A stretch of 64,000 bases of DNA from Pseudocitrobacter corydidari (GCF_021172065.1 NZ_CP087880.1:1960583-2024582), one strand, 5' to 3'; counted from the stretch's first letter, positions 26,472-36,895 are shown. The notes: generated from the letters alone by a model not told the origin. Numbers and translations: made by a program.

Positions 26472-27155
26472 TTATGGGAGACGTTGTTCGTTTACTGGCG
26501 TCAAACCGCCAAGGTCGTTGAGGGTTCGCCAGCGTAACGTACAGGCCGTTTGTGCAGCGCACCAGGTAAAGTGGCGCTGCGATAAAGGCGGAATAACACC
26601 CGCGTCGTTCACCGGGTTGCCGTTCGCCGTCACCTGCGTCAGATTGATATAAAAAGGTGTCGGGTTCTCAGCCATCACGCCCCGTGGTTCGCGTCGCCAG
26701 GTAACCTGCTGCCATGCCTGTTCAGGATCACCTTTTAAGGAGACCGGACGCCAGAAGAGTTTAAAAGAGGAGCGCAGCGCCACCTTCACGCTGCGATCTT
26801 CTACCCTACCCGACGGGATCGACGCGACACTTAGCGCAAATAATGTTTCGCGATCGTTGGGTGTCAGATCTCCTGTTTTTACCAGTCGAATCGTCCCGGT
26901 AGCGCCCGGCGGCAGTAAAAACAAAGGGGGCGTGGCTAAAATGGGCGGCTGCCCGTTGAAAGCAACCGCTCCCAACCACACGGTGGGCGCACTGATTTTG
27001 CTGTTAATCAGCCAGGGTTCATTGCTGGTGTTGGTCACCAAAATCGTGCGGGTCTCGGCAGAAGAGGGAAAAACGAAGCGTGTTCCGCCCACCACCACGC
27101 CCGCGTGGCTGATACCCGACACCGCACACAGCATTAACAGAGCAAACTTAGTCAT
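26472..27155 (-). CDS. ycbF: Periplasmic fimbrial chaperone (YcbF-like)
   Basis: 227-residue PapD-type chaperone and the second chaperone of the operon. Signal peptide MTKFALLMLCAVSGISHA; the first Ig-like domain carries the usual LVTNTSNEPWLI strand and the motif NDRETLFALSVASIPS with the conserved Arg/Lys that grips subunit C-termini. ATG at 27155 lies within the final codons of the preceding gene (8-nt overlap), so translation is coupled. It is the last gene of the operon, as ycbF is in K-12. Confidence 0.88.
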   Translation of the reverse strand: MTKFALLMLCAVSGISHAGVVVGGTRFVFPSSAETRTILVTNTSNEPWLINSKISAPTVWLGAVAFNGQPPILATPPLFLLPPGATGTIRLVKTGDLTPNDRETLFALSVASIPSGRVEDRSVKVALRSSFKLFWRPVSLKGDPEQAWQQVTWRREPRGVMAENPTPFYINLTQVTANGNPVNDAGVIPPLSQRHFTWCAAQTACTLRWRTLNDLGGLTPVNEQRLP

Positions 27156-27657
27156 AGCGCACCACAAAGGTCGCGCTGGCGTTCACCGCCCCCGAGTTGA
27201 TGCTCTCGGCTATCGGGCGCAGTTGCGCGTAAAACGTCAGCGCCACCTTACCCTGTTTTAATGGGTAAGGTTTGCTCTCCTGCATTAACGGTATAAGGCG
27301 TTGCCCGTCATCAAGAAATGCTACCGCCAGCCCGGCCGCGGCACCGCTACCGGTGTCTATCGCCAGCAGCTCAGGGTGGGTGGTATCCGGGTCGCCAGAA
27401 AAAGTAACATTGGCGGCACTCACATCGGCGCCGCACTGCTCCAGATTAATAGTGAAGGCTTTTTCTGCCGATGCGCGCCCCTGCGCAAACTGGCTGACGG
27501 AAAGCGTACCAAGAGGGATCTGAATCGCTTTGCTGTCCTGCGTCAGAATGCAGGTATTGCTGCGAAACGTTCCGCTGATATTGACCGTGCCATCGTGGGC
27601 AAAGGCAAAACTGCTGCACATCACGAGGGCGAAAGTAATACGTTGCACACCTTTCAT
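27148..27657 (-). CDS. ycbV: Minor fimbrial subunit (YcbV-like)
   Basis: 169 residues; signal peptide MKGVQRITFALVMCSSFAFA, pilin-type beta-sandwich with a Cys pair (SNTCIL and LEQCGA) and the C-terminal donor-strand end ASATFVVRYD. Likely a minor or adaptor pilin. Positioned as ycbV in the K-12 elf operon. It overlaps the following chaperone gene. Confidence 0.87.
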   Translation of the reverse strand: MKGVQRITFALVMCSSFAFAHDGTVNISGTFRSNTCILTQDSKAIQIPLGTLSVSQFAQGRASAEKAFTINLEQCGADVSAANVTFSGDPDTTHPELLAIDTGSGAAAGLAVAFLDDGQRLIPLMQESKPYPLKQGKVALTFYAQLRPIAESINSGAVNASATFVVRYD

Positions 27658-27666
27658 CGCCCCCCC

Positions 27667-28209
27667 CTACTCATACACCAGGTCAAAATAGAGCACCGCG
27701 GTGGCATTTCCGCCCGTAGCCCCCTCTTTTGTGGCTTTGTAGCGCAGCTTATAACGCAGTGCATTATCACCGGCCTTCAGAGGATAACGCACGGTCTGAC
27801 TATTCAGCGGGATCTCCTCCTGGGTTTGCGCGTCCAGGATTTGCACGGCGATACCGGTTGCCATATTGCCGCTGCCGCCGGTATCGGTCAGCTTAAGCAA
27901 CGTGGGGGCAAGTGGGTCAGACTCGCCGCTGAAATAGACTCTGGCATCCTGTATCCCCACCGCACAGCCATTGATATCGATGGTTAAATCCGCCGACGCG
28001 CTGACGGCATTGGCCGACTGAAAATCACTGATATTAAAATTGCCAATGAAAACATTCTGCATCGCGCTACTGGTAGCCACATCGCAACCCTGATCGATAA
28101 CGTTGCCGTGAATATGCATATTCACCTGATCGGCGCCTTTGAGATTGCCAAACGCGGAAAAGGCGCAGAATGCGAGCAGTCCGGGAAGAAACAACAGACG
28201 ATTAACCAT
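27667..28209 (-). CDS. ycbU: Minor fimbrial subunit (YcbU-like)
   Basis: 180 residues; signal peptide ending LLAFCAFSAFG, pilin Cys pair (IDQGCDVA and INGCAV), and C-terminal GNATAVLYFDLVYE typical of a donor-strand-accepting pilin. Placed as ycbU. Nine nt separate it from the next minor subunit. Confidence 0.87.
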   Translation of the reverse strand: MVNRLLFLPGLLAFCAFSAFGNLKGADQVNMHIHGNVIDQGCDVATSSAMQNVFIGNFNISDFQSANAVSASADLTIDINGCAVGIQDARVYFSGESDPLAPTLLKLTDTGGSGNMATGIAVQILDAQTQEEIPLNSQTVRYPLKAGDNALRYKLRYKATKEGATGGNATAVLYFDLVYE

Positions 28210-28221
28210 TCACGTCACGCC

Positions 28222-29268
28222 TCAATCAAAATCGATACGGACCGAGGCCGTTGCCTCGAAGCTACCGATTTCCGGCGGCACGCCCGTAGTGCTGACGGGG
28301 AAGACGTTAATCTGTGCATAGGCATCCTGGTTATCGGGTATCGCCATTGAGATAGCGCCGCCATCGGGCGACACCACATTGCCCTGTGAGTCCGTCACCA
28401 GCACACCAACGCCAGGACGTGATGTCTTAATGGCCTGTGGATAATCACTGTCGCGGGTCGCCGTCAGGCTAAGATTCACATTCACCAGCCCGCTGTTGCC
28501 GGTGTTACATCTCACCGGTATTGACAGCGCCACCGTTTTTGCGCCTGTTGGTTTCTGCCCCTGCACTTTAAAGTTGGCAGCAAAGACATCGCCGAGATCG
28601 ACTTCAATCGTTTCTCCTGCGTTAACCGAACAGGATTCCAGCGAGTTGATGGTGCCCGAGAGGTAATAAGTCAGCACTGGCTCCCCCGTAGCGGTACAGG
28701 TGCTACTGGACGGAATGTTGTAACACTCATAAAGACGCGCCAGCACCATATTGGGGATAGTTACCGTTCCCACGAAAGGTTGTAGAATTTTTAGCGAGAA
28801 ATAACCGCTGTTGCCGCTGGACCCCGTGCCGCCCAGGCGCTGACCGCCAGGATCGCAGATATGCCAACGGGTATCCGCACTGGTACTGATATTTTCAAAC
28901 GGAACTGTGTCCGGGCCTTTGCCTCTTACACCTAACCATATCTGCGCAGCCAGATAATCGTTGATTTTGTACCAGCTTTCGCCTAACGCCGGCAGCGGGG
29001 AATCAGACGCAAATGCCCAGATACCTTGCTTGACTGCGTCCTTATCACAATCGCAAGAGACGTAATAATCGTTGGCCTCATTCCAAGAATAAAAATTTTG
29101 CTTAACCACCCCGGCCTGATTCTCTTCTTCTGAGAGTGTACGGACACCAAAGTTAACGCCAATGTAGGGGTTTCCGCTGGCGGTGTGACATTTCCCGGTG
29201 TAAGCCATCGCACTGGCGCTTGCCAACATGAGAACGCCCATTAGCAGCATCGTTATGATTCGTTGCAT
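28222..29268 (-). CDS. elfG: Fimbrial tip adhesin (ElfG/YcbT-like)
   Basis: 348 residues: signal peptide [22 protein letters not shown], a lectin-like N-terminal domain of about 190 residues containing several cysteines (CHTASG, SCDCDKD, ICDPGG), then a C-terminal pilin domain with [17 protein letters not shown] and a closing [10 protein letters not shown]. Two-domain tip adhesins have this plan. Start at 29268 chosen because GAGGAAA lies 9 nt upstream and the signal peptide starts there; the frame continues open further upstream into the usher gene end. Binding target unknown. Confidence 0.87.
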   Translation of the reverse strand: MQRIITMLLMGVLMLASASAMAYTGKCHTASGNPYIGVNFGVRTLSEEENQAGVVKQNFYSWNEANDYYVSCDCDKDAVKQGIWAFASDSPLPALGESWYKINDYLAAQIWLGVRGKGPDTVPFENISTSADTRWHICDPGGQRLGGTGSSGNSGYFSLKILQPFVGTVTIPNMVLARLYECYNIPSSSTCTATGEPVLTYYLSGTINSLESCSVNAGETIEVDLGDVFAANFKVQGQKPTGAKTVALSIPVRCNTGNSGLVNVNLSLTATRDSDYPQAIKTSRPGVGVLVTDSQGNVVSPDGGAISMAIPDNQDAYAQINVFPVSTTGVPPEIGSFEATASVRIDFD

Positions 29269-29285
29269 ACAATTGTTTCCTCTGC

Positions 29286-31880
29286 TTATTCGCATACCGC
29301 ATTTCTGCGCGTAATGGGTGCGGCCATCTGTTGCGCCGTTAAGGTAAATTTCAGCTGGCACTGTTGCTCGCGCGCCTCGCCCCAGCGTACGGTGATCGTT
29401 CCCTTTTCAGGCAGGCCAGACATGTAAAGCGAACCGTCGTCATCCACAATGCCGCTAATCTTGTCGGCATCGTCCAGGGTTGCCATTGCGCCAAAGCGTA
29501 AAGGCTTACCGTTCATTAGCGGGCTGAACAGCACCCGCGCGCCAACGTGAGCGCTGAACCTCGCGCGAACCAGCGCGCCTTTGGTGGGTACCACGTTCAC
29601 CACGGCGTTTTCGATATCCACATTTTGTTTTAAAGAGGCGGTGTCCAGGGCGATACGGTTTTCACGGTACGGCGTGGCATAGGGCAATAGTGAATTGCCT
29701 TCCCCATCCGTACTAATACCGGTGTAGTTGGCGATTTTGGTATTTTCCGCGCCGGGCGCCGAAACCAGCACATTGGTTTCGCCAAGAGATTGGCCAAGCG
29801 TGATGCCTTCGGAATGCACAATCACGCTGCCGGATAACCCGAAGTTCACCTGCTGCTGATTGCCGTTGTCGCTGTAGTTGTAACCCACTTTCGATTCGCC
29901 CCACGCGCCTTTGTAATCCAGGCTCGCGTTTCCGCTGGCGCTCTCGCCCTGGCTGACGTAGCCCTGTTGCACGCTATAGTTGAGATTGTCGTCTTCCAGT
30001 AATGAGCCGGAAACACCGACGTTTTGCGTCACATTGCCGTCGTTGTCGGCGCTGGTATTCGAGGTCATCCAGGCTGAGTGGCCTCGGCTGTTTATATCGC
30101 CGCTGGACGAAGATAGCCACTGGCCCAGCGGTAGTGAGACGTTAAGCGCGAAGACCTGATCGGCGGACGGTTGCCCGCGAGACTGGCTGTAGTTCCACGA
30201 CAACCCCAGCGTGACATCCTTGATCTGCGTGTTGTAGCCGAATTGCAATAACCGATCCTGGTCATCGGTGTTCCAGTAAGTTTGCTCACTACCGCTCAGG
30301 TAGAAGGAGCCGTAGTCGCCAAGCTGCTGGGAAATATTCATTTGCAGCTTCCCACGCTTGCTGTAGTAGAGGTTGTAGTAGCGCGCCCACAGCGGCGTTT
30401 CATCGTTCTCGCTCTGCATATACCCTTCCATACGGTGATACATGGTATCGGCAAGGGTGTAAAAGCCGGACGTGGAATAGCGGTAGCCCATCAACTGAAA
30501 ATTGGTGCCATAGGCGTTGAGTGTTTTTGCATACAAAAACCGCCAGGATTGCCCCTGATAATCCTGATTATTGGCCAGCGTACTGTTCGCCCACGTGCCA
30601 TCAACCGAAACTGCGCCAAGTTCACCGAGGTTAAACCCCAGCCCCAGCATGCCCGCACGGTAATCATCAGAGAACTGCCCGCCGCCATACCAGGTCACGC
30701 CCCAGGGACCTCCCCATTGCAGCGTCGCCTGTGCAAACGCTTTTTCATCTTGATCGTTGCTGTTACTGCGATAATTCGCGGCGGTCAGGGCGTATTTTAA
30801 TCGACCCTGACGCTGGAGAAGCGGTACGCTGGAGTAAGGAATGGTGTAACGATTGAGGTTGCCGTCTGACTCTTTAATTTCAACCTGCAGGTCGCCGCTG
30901 GAGGCGCTGGAAAACAGGTCGTTAATTTCAAACGCGCCGGGCGGCACGTACGTTTGATACACCGTATAGCCATTCTGTTTAATGGTCACCTGAGCATTGC
31001 TTTTGGCAATACCGCGAACGGTAGGCGCAAATCCGCGTAGGCTATCGGGCAGCATGTTGTCGTCAGAGGCAAGCTGTACGCCGCGAAAACCGACGCTATC
31101 AAAAAAATCGCCCCCGGTGTAGCTGTCTCCGACGGTTAATTCGCCTTTGATGGGAATAATCGCGTACTGCGCATAGCTGCTGATATTCTGCCACAGGCCC
31201 GGTTCATCCTGACCATAGCTCCAGGTTGAGTTATTGCGTAATCGCCAGCCCGCAAGATTCAAACCACTGTTCAGATTCAGGAAGTAGTTATTATCGCCGC
31301 CATTTTCGTTGCTGCTCTGCACGCCATTCGCGCCGCTGAAGGAATATCCCAGCAGCATGGCGTTAATTCCGCGATCCCATCGTTCGGGTGGAACATAGCC
31401 CCTGGCATCATTTTTGACAGCAATTTGCGGCACAGAAATCACCAGCCGGAGCTGTCTGGCCTCAAATTTGACGCTGGCGTCGGGAATAACTTTCGCCAGC
31501 GGCACGCAAGCATTGTCATCCAGCGCGTTAAACGCCGGAAACGCGGCGGTATTGACGCCAATTTGGCTGAGATAGACTTTATTGAGACAGGGTTCAACCT
31601 GATGATTGTCTTCATTGGCGACAAATTCGATATCGCGGGTGGCAACGAAGCTTTGGTTGAAAATAACATCAACCCGATACTTACCAGGCGCGATTTGCTG
31701 CCCTTTTTCAAAACGTGAAAGATCGGCGACCAGAGACGGATCGTCTTTAAAGAACGCGGGATCAAACCAGGTCTCAGCCATCGCACTCAGGGTCGTTGAG
31801 GCGAAGACCGCCAGCCCGCCTAAAAAGGCGGGAACCGTACTGACAAGAAAATGACGGTACTGGCGTAGATTATTGGGCAT
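29286..31880 (-). CDS. elfC: Fimbrial outer membrane usher (ElfC-like)
   Basis: 864-residue PapC-family usher that threads chaperone-subunit complexes through the outer membrane. Signal sequence in the first 35 residues (cleavage near STTLSAMA), N-terminal chaperone-docking domain beginning [22 protein letters not shown], a 24-strand barrel with plug region, and C-terminal domains ending with the cysteine pair EQQCQLKF and RNAVCE. Near the K-12 ElfC size. Contains no frameshift, so the system looks functional. Confidence 0.93.
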   Translation of the reverse strand: MPNNLRQYRHFLVSTVPAFLGGLAVFASTTLSAMAETWFDPAFFKDDPSLVADLSRFEKGQQIAPGKYRVDVIFNQSFVATRDIEFVANEDNHQVEPCLNKVYLSQIGVNTAAFPAFNALDDNACVPLAKVIPDASVKFEARQLRLVISVPQIAVKNDARGYVPPERWDRGINAMLLGYSFSGANGVQSSNENGGDNNYFLNLNSGLNLAGWRLRNNSTWSYGQDEPGLWQNISSYAQYAIIPIKGELTVGDSYTGGDFFDSVGFRGVQLASDDNMLPDSLRGFAPTVRGIAKSNAQVTIKQNGYTVYQTYVPPGAFEINDLFSSASSGDLQVEIKESDGNLNRYTIPYSSVPLLQRQGRLKYALTAANYRSNSNDQDEKAFAQATLQWGGPWGVTWYGGGQFSDDYRAGMLGLGFNLGELGAVSVDGTWANSTLANNQDYQGQSWRFLYAKTLNAYGTNFQLMGYRYSTSGFYTLADTMYHRMEGYMQSENDETPLWARYYNLYYSKRGKLQMNISQQLGDYGSFYLSGSEQTYWNTDDQDRLLQFGYNTQIKDVTLGLSWNYSQSRGQPSADQVFALNVSLPLGQWLSSSSGDINSRGHSAWMTSNTSADNDGNVTQNVGVSGSLLEDDNLNYSVQQGYVSQGESASGNASLDYKGAWGESKVGYNYSDNGNQQQVNFGLSGSVIVHSEGITLGQSLGETNVLVSAPGAENTKIANYTGISTDGEGNSLLPYATPYRENRIALDTASLKQNVDIENAVVNVVPTKGALVRARFSAHVGARVLFSPLMNGKPLRFGAMATLDDADKISGIVDDDGSLYMSGLPEKGTITVRWGEAREQQCQLKFTLTAQQMAAPITRRNAVCE

Positions 31881-31902
31881 TTCGCATCCGCTGCATCATC
31901 CA

Positions 31903-32604
31903 TCAGGATTTGCAAGTTACAACCGGCGTTTCAGCGCCATAATCATTGATGGTTCGGTAGCTCACTGTCTGGTTAACCGCGCCTTTTGGCACGTCAAAAC
32001 GGAAGCTGCCAAGCGGTGATACCATCTGGTTCTTTACACTCTTACCGCCAAGCGTCAGCCCGGTTAGCGTAATGTAATAGGGCGTGGGATTATGGACAGT
32101 GACGCTCTGCCCTGACCAATCGCAGCGCAGTTTTTCTGCCGCCTGATTAACGGAAATCGACAGCCCTTTTGGCCGCCAGAACAACTTAATAACACTTTGG
32201 GTGGCGATTTTTAATACGCTGCCCTCTTCTTTCTTCGTCGTCGAAGGCACTGCGCGTACGCTTGCGTAAAATAACGATTCACGATCTTTAGGCAATGCAG
32301 GCCCGACGTACATAATGCGCAGTAAATTCTCACTGGCCGTATTAAGTACAAACAACGGTGGGGTGGTAATAAAGTCCTGTGTTTTTTTATTATCGGGCGT
32401 CATCACCCATGCCTGAATTAAATACGGCACAGTTTTACTGGTATTTCTGACGCTCAGCGAAATCTGTGCATCACCTTCGTTATAAATAACCCGCGTCGCA
32501 CCCAACCCCACGCCACCACTATCGGCAGCCCAGGCGGAAACACTGAGTGTTAATACGCCGATAAAACTCACGGCTGCCCTGTTTATTGCTCTACGGGTAT
32601 TCAC
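31903..32604 (-). CDS. elfD: Periplasmic fimbrial chaperone (ElfD-like)
   Basis: 233-residue PapD-type chaperone; signal peptide in MNTRRAINRAAVSFIGVLTLSVSAWA. The first domain has SVRNTSKTVPYLIQAWV and the KDRESLFYASVRAVP motif with the conserved basic residues, the second domain ends with the Cys pair RCDWSG and VVTCKS. Same length as K-12 ElfD. Serves the major subunit encoded just upstream. Confidence 0.92.
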   Translation of the reverse strand: MNTRRAINRAAVSFIGVLTLSVSAWAADSGGVGLGATRVIYNEGDAQISLSVRNTSKTVPYLIQAWVMTPDNKKTQDFITTPPLFVLNTASENLLRIMYVGPALPKDRESLFYASVRAVPSTTKKEEGSVLKIATQSVIKLFWRPKGLSISVNQAAEKLRCDWSGQSVTVHNPTPYYITLTGLTLGGKSVKNQMVSPLGSFRFDVPKGAVNQTVSYRTINDYGAETPVVTCKS

Positions 32605-32652
32605 TGGAAAGTACCTTTCGCGTTTTTCGCCCCTTCAGAATAAAGGGCAAAA

Positions 32653-33204
32653 TCAGTAGTAGTTGATATGGAACGTGGTCGCAACCTCAACGGTACCCGC
32701 CGTGGCTTTACCCGTCGCTACGTAATCCGCTTTGAAGGTTATCGTTTGGTCAGATGTTGCCGCGAGCGTAATACCGTTTTGTTCAGTTTCGGTATTAGGC
32801 AGAATTTTCGTTGTGCCATCAGGCATATACATCTGTACCGCGACGTTTGTCGCAGCACCCGCGCCGGAGTTCTGGTTCTTAAACGCGGACGCTACCGCCG
32901 TGTCTGCCTCCGCGGTGAAGGTAAATGCCGCGTTGCTGGTAACGGTGTTATCACAGTCTTTCAGGTTTATCGGTATGTCTTTTTTCACCCCGGATTCCTG
33001 CCCCAGCGTTTGCAATTTCGTGGCGCTGACCCTTTCCATCGCAACGGAGCCAGACTGGCTTTCAGGAGCGATAGTACAGGCAGGAGCGACGACCTCTCCC
33101 GTAATAGTCAGGTTACCGTCCGTGACGGCAGCATCATCTGCTGCCAGTGCACTACCACATCCCACAATAGCACTCATTGATAAAATCAATATATTCTTTC
33201 GCAT
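32653..33204 (-). CDS. elfA: Major fimbrial subunit (ElfA-like)
   Basis: 183-residue pilin, first gene of the operon. Signal peptide MRKNILILSMSAIVGCGSALA, then a type 1 pilin sandwich with its Cys pair (VAPACTIAP and LKDCDNT), the block VSATKLQTLGQESGV shared with K-12 ElfA, and the end TFHINYY with the penultimate Tyr that chaperones hold. ATG at 33204 has GGAG seven nt upstream; another ATG four codons earlier overlaps that ribosome site and is rejected. ElfA fimbriae in E. coli aid host cell adhesion. Confidence 0.93.
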   Translation of the reverse strand: MRKNILILSMSAIVGCGSALAADDAAVTDGNLTITGEVVAPACTIAPESQSGSVAMERVSATKLQTLGQESGVKKDIPINLKDCDNTVTSNAAFTFTAEADTAVASAFKNQNSGAGAATNVAVQMYMPDGTTKILPNTETEQNGITLAATSDQTITFKADYVATGKATAGTVEVATTFHINYY

Positions 33205-33672
33205 GCATATCTCCATTTAATAAATAAAACACATGTTCTGATTGATTAATAATAAATATTGGTGCATATAAACAGATACGCTTATCTGTATGCAACTGAA
33301 TTGAATTTTTAGAAAAAATTAATTAATAAGCGGCGAATAATATATAAAATAAATAAATTTATCGTTACTATGCCTTAACATAAATAATTCATACCACATA
33401 TGAAACTCATCGATTAATTTTCAGAAAACAATCTTAAAATCAATACATTGCCAAGAATTTCCCGCGTTCTTCGATTGGCTGTTAAATCTCGCTCTCGCTG
33501 AAATACTTAAAAAAAGCGAATTTTTCTATAAAAATAACAAATATAAAAGATGTATATATTCATTTATCAGAATTCGTTTAGCCGAAAAAGCATTTAGAAA
33601 ATCCGCTTTCGTCTGCGAAACTGCCTTAAACAATGTTAAATAAAACACACATTAAAGTTGCAAGGAGGTTGT
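33205..33672. promoter_or_regulatory. AT-rich intergenic region, elf operon / ssuE
   Basis: 468 nt between divergent elfA and ssuE, strikingly AT-rich compared with the flanking genes and so a likely H-NS target. An inverted repeat ACAGATA-CGCT-TATCTGT (33272-33289) lies 68 nt upstream of elfA and may be a leader hairpin or operator. No invertible-switch repeats or recombinase gene were seen. The promoters of both genes must be here; I cannot place their hexamers with confidence. Confidence 0.6.
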
Positions 33673-34242
33673 ATGCGCGTCATCACCTTAGCGGGAAGCC
33701 CGCGTTTTCCATCACGTTCCAGCGCATTGCTGGAGTACGCCCGTGAAAAACTGGCGGCGGTGGACGTTGAGGTATGCCACTGGCATCTGCAAAATTTCGA
33801 GCCGGAAGATTTGCTTTATGCACGTTTTGACAGCCCGGCACTGAAAACGTTGACCGAGCAACTGGCCCAGGCCGATGGCTTAATCGTTGCCACGCCGATT
33901 TATAAAGCGTCATTTTCCGGTGCGTTAAAAACGCTGCTGGATCTGCTGCCCGAACGTGCGCTTGAGGGGAAAGTGGTGCTGCCATTAGCGACAGGCGGTA
34001 CGGTTGCCCATATGCTGGCGGTGGATTACGCGCTGAAACCGGTGCTGAGCGCGTTGAAGGCGCAGGAGATCCTGCACGGCGTGTTTGCCGATGACAGCCA
34101 GGTCGCGGATTATCAGCATAAGCCTCAGTTCAGCCCAAATTTACAGGGCCGTCTGGACAGTGCGCTGGAGACATTCTGGCAGGCGCTGCACCGTCGCGAT
34201 ATTCGCGTTCCGGCGTTTCATCAGCAGTTTGAACATGCATAA
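33673..34242 (+). CDS. ssuE: NADPH-dependent FMN reductase SsuE
   Basis: 189-residue flavodoxin-like reductase that hands FMNH2 to the alkanesulfonate monooxygenase SsuD. Markers: [23 protein letters not shown] (FMN phosphate loop), [22 protein letters not shown], and [22 protein letters not shown]. Very close to K-12 SsuE apart from the C-terminal end. ATG at 33673 follows a strong AAGGAGG. In K-12 ssuADCB follow directly; here the gene ends in a hairpin and convergent pepN is next, so this ssuE is an orphan and must serve a partner elsewhere or another flavin-dependent enzyme. Confidence 0.94.
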   Translation: MRVITLAGSPRFPSRSSALLEYAREKLAAVDVEVCHWHLQNFEPEDLLYARFDSPALKTLTEQLAQADGLIVATPIYKASFSGALKTLLDLLPERALEGKVVLPLATGGTVAHMLAVDYALKPVLSALKAQEILHGVFADDSQVADYQHKPQFSPNLQGRLDSALETFWQALHRRDIRVPAFHQQFEHA

Positions 34243-34275
34243 AAAAAGCCGGGTGGCGGCGACGCCTCACCCGGC
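34241..34275 (-). terminator. pepN terminator, REP-like hairpin
   Basis: Stem GCCGGGTG / CACCCGGC (34248-34255, 34268-34275) with a GC-rich interior, then T7 on the minus strand. The pattern GCCGGGTGGCGGCG..CGCC..CACCCGGC resembles enterobacterial REP elements. It overlaps the ssuE stop codon and lies 8 nt past the pepN stop. Confidence 0.8.
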
Positions 34276-34282
34276 AATATCG

Positions 34283-36895
34283 TTACGCTAACGCTTTGGT
34301 GATCTTCTCGTACAGATCCCCGGAAAGATTCTCCAGCCCTTTCAGCTGTTCCAGCGCCGAACGCATCATCGCCTGACGTTTTGCATCATAGCGTTTCAGG
34401 CGGATCAGCGGCTCAATAAGTCGTGACGCCACCTGCGGGTTACGGCTGTTGAGTTCAGTCAGCATCTCAACCAGGAACTGATAGCCGCTACCGTCCAGCG
34501 CGTGGAACGCGGCCGGGTTGCTGCTGGCAAATGCACCAATCAACGAACGCAGACGGTTCGGGTTGTTCATGGTGAATGAGCGGTGATTCAACAGCTTGCG
34601 TACCGTTTCCAGCACGTTATCTGCCGGGCTGGTGGCTTGCAGAATGAACCATTTGTCCATCACCAGGCCATCCTGATGCCATTTGTCATCGTACTCCTGC
34701 ATCAGCGCATCGCGGCACGGCAGTTCTGCCGCTACGGATGCCGCTAACGCCGCCAGCGCATCGGTCATGTTATCGGCCTGATGATATTGCTGGCGCACCA
34801 GTTTATCCGCCAGTTCACGCTCGCCAAACGCCAGGTAGCGCAGGCACGTATTACGCAGCGAACGCTTGCCGATATCTTCATGCTCAACGCGATAGCTCGG
34901 CAATTTGTTGGCGTTATAGATAACCAGGAACTCATCCGCCAGTTCATTAGCCAGCGTGCGAGTCAGCGCTTCGCGAACGGCAGCGATGGCGATCGGGTCG
35001 ATAACATCGAACAGTTCCGCAATTTCATTGGCCGACGGCAGCGTCAGAATTTCAGCCGCCAGCGCCGGGTCGATTTTCTCATCCAGCAGGATGGCGCGGA
35101 ACGCATCAGCCACATGAACCGGCAGCGACAGCGGCTGATTCTGCTGGTGGCGGTTGACGTTAATCTTGATGTAGTTGGCCAGCAGGCTTTGCGCCGCATC
35201 CCAACGAGAGAAGTCGTTACGGGCATGACGCATCAGGAACGTTAACTGCTGATCGCTCCATTTGTATTCAAGCTTAACGGGCGCGGAGAATTCACGCAGC
35301 AGCGACGGCACCGGCTGGAAGTAAACGTTATCGAAGATAAAGGACTGCTCTGCCTGGGTGACGTTCAATACGTTATGTACCGGATGCCCGTCTTTCTGCA
35401 ACGGGATAACCTTCCCTTCGTTATCATACAGTTCGATATCGAATGGGATATGCAGCGGCTGTTTTTCCTGCTGCTCTGCTGTCGCTGGCGTACGCTGGCT
35501 AATGGTCAGCGTGTACTGCTCGGTTTCCGGGTTGTAATCATCATGCACGCTGACGATTGGCGTACCGGACTGGCTATACCAGCGGCGGAAATGCGACAGG
35601 TCAACGTTGGAGGCATCCTCCATCGCCTGCACAAAATCATCACAGGTCGCGGCACTACCATCGTGACGTTCGAAGTAGAGCTGCATCCCTTTCTGGAAAT
35701 TCGCTTCGCCCAGCAGGGTATGCAGCATGCGAATCACTTCCGCACCCTTCTCATATACGGTCAGGGTATAGAAGTTGTTCATCTCAATAACACTATCCGG
35801 GCGAATCGGATGCGCCATTGGGCTGGCATCTTCTGCAAACTGCAACCCGCGCATAGTACGCACGTTGTTGATGCGATTCACCGCGCGCGAACCGAGGTCG
35901 GAGCTGAACTCCTGGTCGCGGAAAACGGTTAAGCCTTCTTTCAGGCTGAGCTGGAACCAGTCGCGGCAGGTGACGCGGTTCCCGGTCCAGTTATGGAAAT
36001 ATTCGTGGCCAATCACGCGCTCGATATCGAGATAATCTTTGTCGGTCGCGGTGTCGGTACGCGCCAGCACGTATTTGGAGTTAAAGATGTTGAGACCTTT
36101 ATTCTCCATCGCGCCCATATTGAAGAAGTCGACGGCGACAATCATATAGATGTCGAGGTCATATTCGAGGCCGAAACGCTCCTCATCCCACTTCATGGAA
36201 TTTTGTAGCGAAGTCATCGCCCACGGCGCGCGGTCAAGGTTACCGCGATCGACAAACAGCTCCAGCGCCACCTGACGGCCGGAACGGGTGGTGAAAGTAT
36301 CGCGCAGGACATCGAAGTCGCCCGCCACCAGCGCGAACAGGTAGCACGGTTTCGGGAACGGATCCTGCCACTGCACCCAGTGACGGCCATTCTCCAGCTC
36401 GCCTTGCGCTACGCGGTTGCCGTTCGACAGCAGGAACGGATACTTCGCTTTATCGGCGGTAATTTTGGTGGTGAAACGCGCCAGCACGTCCGGGCGATCG
36501 AGATAATACGTAATGTGGCGGAAACCTTCCGCCTCGCATTGTGTACACAGCGCCTCGCCAGACTGGTAAAGCCCTTCCAGCGCGGTATTCGACGCCGGGC
36601 TGATTTCGTTCACAATGAGCAGCGTAAAACGCTCTGGCAAGCCGCTGATAACCAGCTGCTTCTCTTCTTCTTTATAGTTCGTCCACTGCTCGCCGTTCAC
36701 GTGTACGGAAATAAGCGTTAAATCTTCGCCATCCAGACGTAGCGGCACATCGGACGCTGCATGACGGGAAACCTGGCTTTGGGCCGTCACGACGGTTTTT
36801 GCGGCATCCAGGTCAAAGGCCAGGTCGATATCACTGATCAGGTAGTCCGGCGCACGGTAGTCGTGGCGGTACTTGGCTTGGGGCTGTTGTGTCAT
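34283..36895 (-). CDS. pepN: Aminopeptidase N
   Basis: 870-residue M1 zinc metallo-aminopeptidase, same length as K-12 PepN. Substrate-binding motif GAMENKGLN and zinc site HEYFHNW (about residues 297-303) with the distal Glu in KEGLTVFRDQEF. Main cytosolic aminopeptidase in the last stages of protein breakdown. Starts MTQQPQAKYRHDYRAPDYL. Divergent from pncB across a 265-nt region. Confidence 0.97.
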   Translation of the reverse strand: MTQQPQAKYRHDYRAPDYLISDIDLAFDLDAAKTVVTAQSQVSRHAASDVPLRLDGEDLTLISVHVNGEQWTNYKEEEKQLVISGLPERFTLLIVNEISPASNTALEGLYQSGEALCTQCEAEGFRHITYYLDRPDVLARFTTKITADKAKYPFLLSNGNRVAQGELENGRHWVQWQDPFPKPCYLFALVAGDFDVLRDTFTTRSGRQVALELFVDRGNLDRAPWAMTSLQNSMKWDEERFGLEYDLDIYMIVAVDFFNMGAMENKGLNIFNSKYVLARTDTATDKDYLDIERVIGHEYFHNWTGNRVTCRDWFQLSLKEGLTVFRDQEFSSDLGSRAVNRINNVRTMRGLQFAEDASPMAHPIRPDSVIEMNNFYTLTVYEKGAEVIRMLHTLLGEANFQKGMQLYFERHDGSAATCDDFVQAMEDASNVDLSHFRRWYSQSGTPIVSVHDDYNPETEQYTLTISQRTPATAEQQEKQPLHIPFDIELYDNEGKVIPLQKDGHPVHNVLNVTQAEQSFIFDNVYFQPVPSLLREFSAPVKLEYKWSDQQLTFLMRHARNDFSRWDAAQSLLANYIKINVNRHQQNQPLSLPVHVADAFRAILLDEKIDPALAAEILTLPSANEIAELFDVIDPIAIAAVREALTRTLANELADEFLVIYNANKLPSYRVEHEDIGKRSLRNTCLRYLAFGERELADKLVRQQYHQADNMTDALAALAASVAAELPCRDALMQEYDDKWHQDGLVMDKWFILQATSPADNVLETVRKLLNHRSFTMNNPNRLRSLIGAFASSNPAAFHALDGSGYQFLVEMLTELNSRNPQVASRLIEPLIRLKRYDAKRQAMMRSALEQLKGLENLSGDLYEKITKALA

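Noticed and set aside
33205..33672. Phase-variable invertible switch for the fimbrial operon
   Set aside because: No pair of long inverted repeats at the right distance and no fim-type recombinase gene nearby.
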